NCBI GenBank assembly: GCA_003506795.1
Contig: DNYO01000177.1
Location: 1-16,184 of the forward strand
DNA: 16,184 bases
Origin: Deltaproteobacteria bacterium
Lineage (GTDB): Bacteria > Desulfobacterota > Syntrophorhabdia > Syntrophorhabdales > Syntrophorhabdaceae
Direction: 5' to 3'
Shown: positions 1-5,971 of the stretch, piece after piece
Numbering within the stretch: the first letter of the stretch is position 1
Layout: every line of letters begins with the position of its first letter
Program-made: the position numbers and the translations under genes
The notes under the pieces: generated by a model
What the model saw: the letters and a program-made list of their open reading frames with translations, nothing else
What the model was told of the DNA's origin: nothing
Databases searched by the model: none

Positions 1-389
1 TGCCAGTTGCCTTCCACGCGATAATCATCATAATGTCCGTCGGGGCCGGTGCCACTGAAGATATCGAAGGTACAGCTTTCCACGGGCATTCCGGAGAGGG
101 TTTTGTACAGAAAGGTGATGAGTCTGCCCCTGATCCCGCATTTTATGAAATAGACCGCCGGTGCGCCGGTTTGGGGGTCTACGACATAGGTCCTGATATT
201 GATCTGGTCGAAAGGGATGGGCGGGGCAGGGATATGAAAGGCCTTCTTCGTGTTGCCCTTGAATATTACAAGGGAGAGGAAGGCATTGTTGCCGTCGACC
301 CTCGCGGGCGTGAGAACGCGGGGGATATGGCGCGCGATCCTCGCCGCAGGCAGCAGGTAAGAGATGTAAAGCATATCTTTGAGAGCCAT
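1..389 (-). CDS. DUF2071 (YqjF-like) family protein, partial
   Basis: This frame is open from an ATG at 389 to the left edge of the window, giving the first 129 residues; the C-terminal part lies outside. I translated it by hand from the reverse strand. It contains a segment of the type NNAFLSLVIF followed by FDQINIRTYVVDP and then AVYF. This is the pattern I associate with the DUF2071/YqjF family (acetoacetate-decarboxylase-like fold, function not established), in which an N-RTYV motif is followed by a VYF strand. Members are usually about 230-250 residues, so roughly half is seen. An in-frame ATG at 419 would add ten residues. Neither start has a convincing Shine-Dalgarno sequence; I prefer 389 because a candidate promoter would begin transcription near 422. 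The family call comes from motif memory only. Confidence 0.6.
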   Translation of the reverse strand, partial: MALKDMLYISYLLPAARIARHIPRVLTPARVDGNNAFLSLVIFKGNTKKAFHIPAPPIPFDQINIRTYVVDPQTGAPAVYFIKCGIRGRLITFLYKTLSGMPVESCTFDIFSGTGPDGHYDDYRVEGNW

Positions 390-428
390 GACGACGGAAG
401 GTGCGCGTTTCCCGACCATTATAATGAA

Positions 429-457
429 ACTATAATATGGGGGCCGACGGAAGGCAA
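429..457 (-). promoter_or_regulatory. Candidate sigma70-type promoter for the DUF2071-like gene
   Basis: On the minus strand TTGCCT (457-452) and TATAGT (434-429) are separated by 17 bases. The predicted transcript would start near 422, about 33 bases before the ATG at 389. The -35 box is only a 4/6 match. The site sits inside the receiver-domain remnant of the opposite strand. Confidence 0.3.
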
Positions 458-583
458 CCGGGATACACGAAGGACGTTGTTCTCGATAGAGGGATCGAAG
501 ACGGGGAATTCAGCTTCATTGCCAAACCGCTGTCGCTGAATAACCTTATCAACAAGATTCGGGAGGTGCTGGACAGGCGGTAG
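437..583 (+). pseudogene. C-terminal remnant of a hybrid histidine kinase receiver domain
   Basis: A short open frame ends at TAG 581-583. From 461 on it translates as GYTKDVVLDRGIEDGEF, then FIAKPLSLNNLINKIREVLDRR. This resembles the last third of a receiver domain as found at the C-terminus of sensory hybrid kinases: the SGYT-like segment after beta4, the conserved Lys-Pro (KP) after beta5, and the final helix ending in REVLDR. The phosphoacceptor aspartate, the kinase core and any sensor domain are absent, because the sequence just upstream is already the opposite-strand gene. There is no ribosome binding site before the only ATG (437). I read it as the tail of a gene lost by deletion or rearrangement. 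Its stop lies two bases from the stop of the convergent dehydrogenase gene. It could be a very small expressed peptide, but I think that unlikely. Confidence 0.6.
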
Positions 584-585
584 GT

Positions 586-1575
586 TTATTGTCCCCGGTT
601 TTTCTTCCCTGCTGTTCTAAAATCGACGAGTACCTTGAGGGTGCCGCGCTTTTTCGCAGAAGCGAAGGCCTTCTTTGCCTCTTCGGGGGGAAAGACCCCC
701 GAAATGAGCGGTTTGACGTCGATGCGGCCTTCAGCGAGGGCCTTGAGGGCTGGTTTGAAAGGGCCGCAGCGGGAGCCGACAACGGTGATCTCGTCGATGA
801 CCAGGGGAGCGAGGTTGATGGGAGCGCCATGCGCCACAGTGCTTTTCAGAACGATCGTCCCGCGCGGTCTTGTGAGCTCCATGGCTATCTCAAAGCCGCT
901 GGCGCTGCCCGTTGCCTCCACGACGATGTCGTACTTGCTGTTCGACGGGAGGTCTTTTGTCAGCACCACCGGCACACCCTGATCCCGGGCAATGCCCAGC
1001 TTGGAAGGGTGTTTTCCCGCCAGGGTCAGCTCGGCCCCGGTGAGCCTGAGTGCGAGGGCGCAGAGAATACCGAGCTTCCCGTCCCCGAGGACAAGAACCT
1101 TATCGGGGGGCCGAATCTTGATTTGCTCCAGTATCTCGAATGCCGCGGCGAGCGGTTCGGCGAAGACCGCCTCGTCGTCGGTGAGGTCGTCGGGTATCTC
1201 GTGGAGGTTTCGCACGGGGAGCGTCATGTATTCGGCGAGGGCGCCTTCCCTTCCCAGTATACCGAGGGTTGTTCTGCGGGGGCAGTGTTTTTCCAGACCT
1301 GCGAGGCACAGGTCGCAGCGGCGGCAGCCGCAGTTTATCTCACCGACGACCCGTTTCCCGATCAGTCTCCTCGACCTGCCGCCCACGGCCTCCACCATGC
1401 CCGTGAACTCGTGGCCGATGATCCCACGAAACCCCAGATAGCCCCTGGTTATCTCCATGTCCGTATTGCAGATTCCGGCCATAGTGACCCTGATGAGGGC
1501 CTCTCCGGACACAGGCATCGGTTTTTGCCTGTCATGAGTGAACGTGAGGCCTCCGTCAAAGACTATCGCTTTCAT
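586..1575 (-). CDS. Zinc-dependent medium-chain alcohol dehydrogenase
   Basis: A 329-residue protein of the medium-chain dehydrogenase/reductase superfamily, which oxidises an alcohol or polyol with NAD(P). Catalytic-zinc ligands are visible as C36 in GICNTD, the GHE motif (H55, E56) and E140 in AEPLA. A structural-zinc loop has C84, C87, C90 and C98 in the normal C-x2-C-x2-C-x7-C spacing. The Rossmann nucleotide-binding loop is GDGKLG at 164-169. The arrangement is closer to sorbitol/threonine dehydrogenase-like members than to classical ethanol dehydrogenase, but the substrate cannot be told from sequence. The ATG at 1575-1573 overlaps the stop of the upstream nudC in an ATGA, so the two are probably translationally coupled. 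The start is supported by the canonical MKAIVF beginning. Confidence 0.88.
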   Translation of the reverse strand: MKAIVFDGGLTFTHDRQKPMPVSGEALIRVTMAGICNTDMEITRGYLGFRGIIGHEFTGMVEAVGGRSRRLIGKRVVGEINCGCRRCDLCLAGLEKHCPRRTTLGILGREGALAEYMTLPVRNLHEIPDDLTDDEAVFAEPLAAAFEILEQIKIRPPDKVLVLGDGKLGILCALALRLTGAELTLAGKHPSKLGIARDQGVPVVLTKDLPSNSKYDIVVEATGSASGFEIAMELTRPRGTIVLKSTVAHGAPINLAPLVIDEITVVGSRCGPFKPALKALAEGRIDVKPLISGVFPPEEAKKAFASAKKRGTLKVLVDFRTAGKKNRGQ

Positions 1576-2372
1576 TTATATTCCTTCCGGTGTTTTTCGA
1601 TGAACCAGTCTATGAGCCATCTGGCGATGCTGACCTTGTCGGGTATTTTCGGCAGGTCGGCGGCGGTGAACCACCGTGCCTCGGTGATTTCGTCGTTGTC
1701 GACGGCGATTTCGCCAGCCGCCCAAGAGGCGGTAAAAGCGATCATGAGAGAATCTGGATAGGGCCAGGGCTGGCTGCCGAAGTATCGGATATCTTTGACC
1801 TCTATGCCGACTTCTTCCCGGATTTCCCTTCTGACGACATTTTCCAGGGCCTCGCCGGGTTCCGCGAACCCCGCCAGGACGCTATAGAGATTTTCGGTAA
1901 ACCTGCTTGACCGGGCGAGGAGGGCCTTGTCGTCCCTTTCCACGAGAACGATCACGGCCGGGGAGATCCTGGGAAACATGATGAAGCCGCAGGCGTCGCA
2001 CTCCTTGGCAAGGATGACGGCATGCCTTTTCAGCCTGGAACCGCAGGCGCTGCAGAATTGGCAGGTCCTGTCCCAGTTGAGAACGGCGAAGGCCCTGACG
2101 GCCATCGCATATTGACCGGGATCCAGGACACCAAAAAGCTTTCGGAGGCCGAGAAAATCCATACCCCGAGGGGAATCAGTCCGGCTCGGAACTGAAAAGG
2201 CATGGCAGTCGAGGCCGTCCCGGGAACCGAGGTGATACCCGTCGGCAAGGCAAAGCCCCATATCTTCCGCGGTACCCTGCATGGGGATCGCGGGGGGTTG
2301 CGTTGACATGTCAACGAGTATTTTCTGATCGCGAAGCACAAAAATGCGGCAGGGGTTTGAATCGCAGGTCAT
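1572..2372 (-). CDS. nudC: NAD(+) diphosphatase (Nudix hydrolase)
   Basis: A 266-residue protein with full NudC architecture. NudC hydrolyses NADH/NAD to NMN(H) and AMP and, in bacteria studied, removes NAD caps from RNA 5' ends. A poorly conserved N-terminal domain (about 1-95) is followed by a zinc ribbon with C107, C110, C125 and C128. The Nudix domain has a complete box, G168-x5-E174-x7-R182-E183-x2-E186-E187-x-G189. The SQPWPYP motif at 200-206 is the signature that separates NADH pyrophosphatases from other Nudix enzymes. The ATG at 2372 is preceded by AGGA eight bases upstream. It is the first gene of a two-gene operon with the dehydrogenase. Joint function is not obvious beyond the NAD(H) theme. 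Confidence 0.93.
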   Translation of the reverse strand: MTCDSNPCRIFVLRDQKILVDMSTQPPAIPMQGTAEDMGLCLADGYHLGSRDGLDCHAFSVPSRTDSPRGMDFLGLRKLFGVLDPGQYAMAVRAFAVLNWDRTCQFCSACGSRLKRHAVILAKECDACGFIMFPRISPAVIVLVERDDKALLARSSRFTENLYSVLAGFAEPGEALENVVRREIREEVGIEVKDIRYFGSQPWPYPDSLMIAFTASWAAGEIAVDNDEITEARWFTAADLPKIPDKVSIARWLIDWFIEKHRKEYK

Positions 2373-2402
2373 CGCAGGAGTCCTTTCCTTTTATGTATCA
2401 AA

Positions 2403-2431
2403 TCAATACTGCACGGGACCGGGAAAGTCAA
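2403..2431 (-). promoter_or_regulatory. Sigma70-type promoter of the nudC-dehydrogenase operon
   Basis: On the minus strand TTGACT (2431-2426) and TATTGA (2408-2403) are separated by 17 bases. The predicted transcript start is near 2396, about 25 bases before the nudC ATG, leaving room for the AGGA ribosome binding site. Confidence 0.6.
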
Positions 2432-2511
2432 GAAGGAAGGCCCGGGGCTGACATGCGGGCGGAAGGGAAGTTTTTCTCGTAGAAAAAGAAAAAAGATGCT
2501 ATTATACCTTG

Positions 2512-2949
2512 GTGAACGCTATCGTTATATCGACAGAGAACATAAAGACACGCCCGCAGGTTCCTGTTATCTCCGAGGCGCGAAGAGGCGAAGACGCCCG
2601 CCGGGATAATGGAGGCGACGCGGATTCAAGAAAGGCTCTGCCCTCACTTCTCGGTGCTTTCGACAGAGTCGCGATCAGTTCACGCAAGAAAACGGTGCAG
2701 GCGGCAGACGCCCGCGTCGTTGCCTACGTGCCCGCAACGGTAACACTCAAACCGGTCACGACAGAAAAAAAGACCGGTTCAGAGATGGCGGTCAATCATG
2801 CCGCAGCGGCCACCGGCAGCGAGATCGCCCGGGACGGCAGAGTTGCCGGCCCCTACGACCTCAACGTACAAACTATGGCAATGAAACGGTATGGAGAAGC
2901 GAATTCATACCGGAATTGGCATCCGACCACCTTCGAGATCGTGATATAG
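2512..2949 (+). CDS. Hypothetical small soluble protein
   Basis: A 145-residue frame from GTG 2512 (a TTG at 2509 is the alternative) to TAG 2947-2949. I recognise no family. The protein is rich in Ala, Arg, Asp and Glu, with no signal peptide, no membrane segment and no cysteine. It looks weakly structured except for possible beta strands at the start (AIVIST) and the end (TFEIVI). Third codon positions are mostly G or C in a way that resembles the neighbouring genes, and no ATG-started alternative covers the stretch; this is the main support. Against it, no Shine-Dalgarno sequence precedes the start. If it is not a gene, 2432-3069 holds nothing else that I can see. Confidence 0.5.
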   Translation: MNAIVISTENIKTRPQVPVISEARRGEDARRDNGGDADSRKALPSLLGAFDRVAISSRKKTVQAADARVVAYVPATVTLKPVTTEKKTGSEMAVNHAAAATGSEIARDGRVAGPYDLNVQTMAMKRYGEANSYRNWHPTTFEIVI

Positions 2950-3069
2950 GATCGAAAATCTACCCCGGAGAGTCTTTATACAGGCTGTGAGATTTGCCGT
3001 TTCTCTGCCGGCGGAATCGGGGGACGCGGATATTCTCTTGCGCCGCCGCCGAGGGCTATCGCCATTTTC

Positions 3070-3098
3070 TTGACAAAGACAGGCCAGATAATTAATTT
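3070..3098 (+). promoter_or_regulatory. Sigma70-type promoter of hrcA-grpE-dnaJ
   Basis: A consensus TTGACA (3070-3075) and TAATTT (3093-3098) have a 17-base spacer. The transcript would start near 3105, only about five bases before the hrcA ATG, so hrcA may be translated from a nearly leaderless mRNA. No CIRCE inverted repeat (TTAGCACTC-N9-GAGTGCTAA) lies between 2950 and 3110, although HrcA normally represses its own operon through CIRCE. Confidence 0.6.
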
Positions 3099-3109
3099 AT
3101 TGTATCAGA

Positions 3110-4153
3110 ATGAAAGGATTGCGGGAAATTTTGAATGACCGTGAGAGGTCCGTGTTGGAACTCATCGTCGAGAATTACATTGTCTTCGCCGAGCCGATAG
3201 GTTCCATTACGATCTCCAAAGCAATGAAGAAGAAAGTCAGCTCCGCCACGATTCGCAACACCATGAGCGAATTGGAGGAGCTGGGTTTTCTCTATAAGCC
3301 CCATGCAGTGGCCGGGCGGGTACCCACTCCAAAAGCATTTCGCTATTACGTGAATAGCCTGCCGGCTTCGGGGGTTCCGGGGAAAAAAGAACTCAAGGCC
3401 CTGGAGACGCTGTCCCGGCTCCGGTACGCATACACGGAAGAGGTAATGGCGGATGCGTCGCGGGTGCTCGCGGCCATCTCACGATGCCCGAGCATCGTTG
3501 TCGAGCCCAGGGTAGATACGATGCTTTTCAAGGAAGTTGAGTTCGTCAGACTTTCCCGGGACACCATTCTCATTGTTTTCGTTACGACATCGGGCATGGT
3601 GCACAGGAGGTTCGTCGATACGGGCGAAGACATCGAGCAAGGCGTTCTTGACGAGATGAAACACTATATGAACGAACGTTTCTCCGGCATGCCCTTTTAC
3701 GCGCTGAAGGAAAACATCATCAAGGATATGCGAAAGGACAGGGAAAACTTTCAGACCCTCTATCGGAAGATACAGGATGCCCTGGATGTGCTTGTGGGTG
3801 AAGAAGAGAAGAGGGAGATTTATATAGAAGGGGCGTCAAAAATGATCGGTATCCCGGAATTTTCCGACGTCGAAAAGCTCAAAGACCTTTTCAAAGCGCT
3901 TGAAAACAAGGAAAGATTGATTCAGTTACTTGACCGGTATCTGAGCGAAGAAGGGATTAATGTAATTCTGGGAAGCGAAAACGACATGAAAGGGATGGAG
4001 GGTATGAGCATCATAACCTCCGCCTACCGGATAGGGCAGAACAGCTACGGTTTGCTCGGTATCATCGGGCCGATGAGGATGAATTATTCACGTCTGATCC
4101 CGATAGTTGATTATACGGCGCGGGCCGTCACAGATCTGTTTAAATTGATGTGA
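3110..4153 (+). CDS. hrcA: Heat-inducible transcription repressor HrcA
   Basis: A 347-residue protein of normal HrcA length. HrcA represses class I heat-shock genes by binding CIRCE operators and needs chaperone help to fold. The N-terminal winged helix spans about residues 5-75. It includes the family signature LNDRERSVLELIVENYI, then PIGS, then the recognition-helix segment SSATIRNTMSELEELGFL (44-61). The remainder is the HrcA dimerisation/GAF-like domain, ending with the usual YGLLGIIGPMRMNY segment and a PIVDYTA stretch. The ATG at 3110 is the only start: an in-frame stop lies at 3089, there is no good ribosome binding site, and the promoter is immediately upstream. It is followed after nine bases by grpE, so it is the first gene of the hrcA-grpE-dnaJ operon. 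Confidence 0.93.
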   Translation: MKGLREILNDRERSVLELIVENYIVFAEPIGSITISKAMKKKVSSATIRNTMSELEELGFLYKPHAVAGRVPTPKAFRYYVNSLPASGVPGKKELKALETLSRLRYAYTEEVMADASRVLAAISRCPSIVVEPRVDTMLFKEVEFVRLSRDTILIVFVTTSGMVHRRFVDTGEDIEQGVLDEMKHYMNERFSGMPFYALKENIIKDMRKDRENFQTLYRKIQDALDVLVGEEEKREIYIEGASKMIGIPEFSDVEKLKDLFKALENKERLIQLLDRYLSEEGINVILGSENDMKGMEGMSIITSAYRIGQNSYGLLGIIGPMRMNYSRLIPIVDYTARAVTDLFKLM

Positions 4154-4162
4154 GGATCCTGA

Positions 4163-4765
4163 ATGAACGAAAAAGACAAAGATCAGCTTCTTGACGAGAA
4201 AGAAGAAAGATGCGAAAACAAGGCGGAAGAAAAGGAAAACGGGCATAAACACGAGGATCACAAAAAGAAAAAGAAAAAAGACGATGCCTCCGTTGAGCTG
4301 GAAAAGGAACTCGGCGAGAAGGATGCAAAGATCAAATCCCTCGAGGAAAAACTGCTCTATCTCGGGGCTGATTTCGAGAACTTCAAGAAGATCAAGACCA
4401 AAGAAAAACAGGACACCCTCAAATACGCAAACGAGGTCATTATCAAGGAGTTGCTCCCTGTCATCGATCATCTTGAAATGGCCTTGAAGCACGCTGAATC
4501 TACTGAGGATTACAAATCCATCCACGAAGGGGTAAAGATCACCCTTAACGAGTTCCTGAGGGTGCTTGAGAAAGCAGGCGCCAGGCCGATAGAAGCCGTG
4601 GGCCAGAAGTTCGACCCTAACTTCCACGAGGCTCTCTATCAGGAAGAGCATGAAGACAAGGAGCCCGATACTGTGGTTTCGGAATTCCAGAAGGGGTATC
4701 TCCTGAACGAAAGACTCATCAGACCATCACGGGTAGGGGTTTCCAAAAAGCCCGAGATCCAGTAA
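4163..4765 (+). CDS. grpE: Nucleotide exchange factor GrpE
   Basis: A 200-residue GrpE, the dimeric co-chaperone that releases ADP from DnaK. Residues 1-45 form a highly charged Lys/Glu tail including a run of six lysines in KKKKKKDD. A long coiled-coil helix (about 45-90) follows, with YLGADFENFKK typical of the family. The C-terminal beta domain shows the conserved GQKFDPNFHEAL and the segment GYLLNERLIRPSRV. GAGGA about eight bases before the ATG is a good ribosome binding site. It lies nine bases after hrcA and 18 bases before dnaJ. Its main partner, dnaK, which often sits directly after grpE, is missing here. Confidence 0.94.
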   Translation: MNEKDKDQLLDEKEERCENKAEEKENGHKHEDHKKKKKKDDASVELEKELGEKDAKIKSLEEKLLYLGADFENFKKIKTKEKQDTLKYANEVIIKELLPVIDHLEMALKHAESTEDYKSIHEGVKITLNEFLRVLEKAGARPIEAVGQKFDPNFHEALYQEEHEDKEPDTVVSEFQKGYLLNERLIRPSRVGVSKKPEIQ

Positions 4766-4783
4766 ACGACAGAAAGGCGCATC

Positions 4784-5881
4784 ATGAGAGGCAGGCACGT
4801 GGACTATTACGAGGTCCTCAACGTATCGCGGGGGGCCACCGACGAAGAAATAAAGAAGGCATACCGCAAACTTGCCCTTCAATTCCATCCCGACCGCAAC
4901 CCCGGAGATCATCAGGCTGAGGAAAAGTTCAAGGAGATCAATGAGGCTTACGAGGTTCTGGGAGATGCCCAGAAGAGAAATCATTACGAGCGTTTCGGGG
5001 CGGCCGGCGACATGGGGTCGGCCTTCGATTTTGGATTTCAGGGGAATTTCGATTCCGTTTTCAACGACCTCTTCAGTGATTTCTTCGGTAATCAACGACC
5101 CCGCCAGAGAAAGGGCGGCGATCTCAGGTACAATCTCACCATAGAATTCGAGGAAGCGATATTCGGCGGTGAGAAAGAGATCGAGATCCCTAAGGAAGAG
5201 AGGTGCCCGGCCTGCAACGGTTCGCGGGTAGAACCGGGCTACGAGCCTGTAATATGTAAACAGTGCGGCGGGCGCGGCCAGGTCCGCCAGAGCCATGGGT
5301 TTTTTACGATCAACAGGACCTGTGAATATTGCGGTGGCGAGGGTCAGGTCATAAAGCACCCCTGCAAGAACTGCAAGGGGAAAGGGACGGTCAAGACCAA
5401 GAAGAAGCTGAAGGTCAGGATACCACCGGGTGTCGACAGCAACAGCCGCCTCAAACTGAGGGGCGAAGGAATGCAGCAACCCGGCGATACCGTTCCCGGC
5501 GACCTTTTTATCGTATTGCAGGTAAAGGAACACGCCATATTTGAGCGGGCCGGTGACGATATCATCGTTCAGGTCGACGTCGGTTTTCCGCTTTTGTGCC
5601 TTGGGGGCGAGATCACGATCCCCACTATCGAAGGCGAGTCAGTTCTCAAGATACCCGCCGGAACACAGCAAGGAAAAGTGTTCAGGCTCAAAAACCTCGG
5701 CGTCAGCAAGTCGAACGGCTACGGCAGGGGTGACCAACTCGTATATCTCAACATCGTTATTCCCTCGGACCTGACGGACCGACAGAAGACCCTCGTCGAA
5801 GAACTGGCGGCGGAATTCAAGGACTCCTCACCGACAACGCGCAAGGGCTTCAAGGAAAAATTCATGGGGTTTTTTGAATGA
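4784..5881 (+). CDS. dnaJ: Chaperone protein DnaJ (Hsp40)
   Basis: A 365-residue class A J-protein that delivers unfolded substrates to DnaK and stimulates its ATPase. The J domain covers 6-71 with the essential HPD triad at 35-37. The Gly/Phe linker (about 72-103) is short and only modestly glycine-rich. The zinc-binding region has four cysteine motifs: CPACNGS at 141, CKQCGGRG at 158, CEYCGGEG at 180 and CKNCKGKG at 194. The C-terminal beta-sandwich domains are complete, including GDLFIVLQVKEH. A ribosome binding site like AAAGG precedes the ATG. It is the last gene of the hrcA-grpE-dnaJ run and ends facing htpG. No dnaK is seen between grpE and dnaJ, so DnaK must be encoded elsewhere. Confidence 0.95.
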   Translation: MRGRHVDYYEVLNVSRGATDEEIKKAYRKLALQFHPDRNPGDHQAEEKFKEINEAYEVLGDAQKRNHYERFGAAGDMGSAFDFGFQGNFDSVFNDLFSDFFGNQRPRQRKGGDLRYNLTIEFEEAIFGGEKEIEIPKEERCPACNGSRVEPGYEPVICKQCGGRGQVRQSHGFFTINRTCEYCGGEGQVIKHPCKNCKGKGTVKTKKKLKVRIPPGVDSNSRLKLRGEGMQQPGDTVPGDLFIVLQVKEHAIFERAGDDIIVQVDVGFPLLCLGGEITIPTIEGESVLKIPAGTQQGKVFRLKNLGVSKSNGYGRGDQLVYLNIVIPSDLTDRQKTLVEELAAEFKDSSPTTRKGFKEKFMGFFE

Positions 5882-5890
5882 AGAGAGGTC

Positions 5891-5967
5891 ATGGGTCATA
5901 GGTAATGGGTAATAGGCTCTTTTGTCTTTCCCATAACCCATAACCCATAACCCATAACCCATAACCC
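5891..5967. repeat. Heptanucleotide tandem repeat with degenerate inverted arm
   Basis: Five perfect tandem copies of CCCATAA run from 5930 to 5964, followed by a partial CCC to 5967. The preceding 5891-5916 consists of degenerate units on the opposite strand (ATGGGTC, ATAGGTA, ATGGGTA, ATAGG). The two parts therefore make an imperfect inverted repeat about 26 bases long around a 13-base pyrimidine-rich loop (5917-5929). It fills the space between the convergent dnaJ and htpG genes and could act as a bidirectional transcription terminator. The same simple repeat can also arise by slippage. Copy number may vary between strains. Confidence 0.8.
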
Positions 5968-5971
5968 GTTT

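Noticed and set aside
589..1761. Long plus-strand open frame opposite the dehydrogenase gene
   Set aside because: It is antisense to a clear dehydrogenase with all zinc and NAD motifs and runs across the start of nudC; it shows no recognisable protein features. High GC at third positions creates such shadow frames.
2950..3109. CIRCE operator upstream of hrcA
   Set aside because: I looked for TTAGCACTC and GAGTGCTAA and close variants and found none.
4727..5533. Minus-strand open frame of 268 codons inside dnaJ
   Set aside because: It is antisense to dnaJ, including its zinc-finger region; the apparent hydrophobicity is a by-product of the complementary strand.
5930..5967. CRISPR-like array
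   Set aside because: The repeats are contiguous 7-base units with no spacers and no cas genes nearby; this is a simple tandem repeat.
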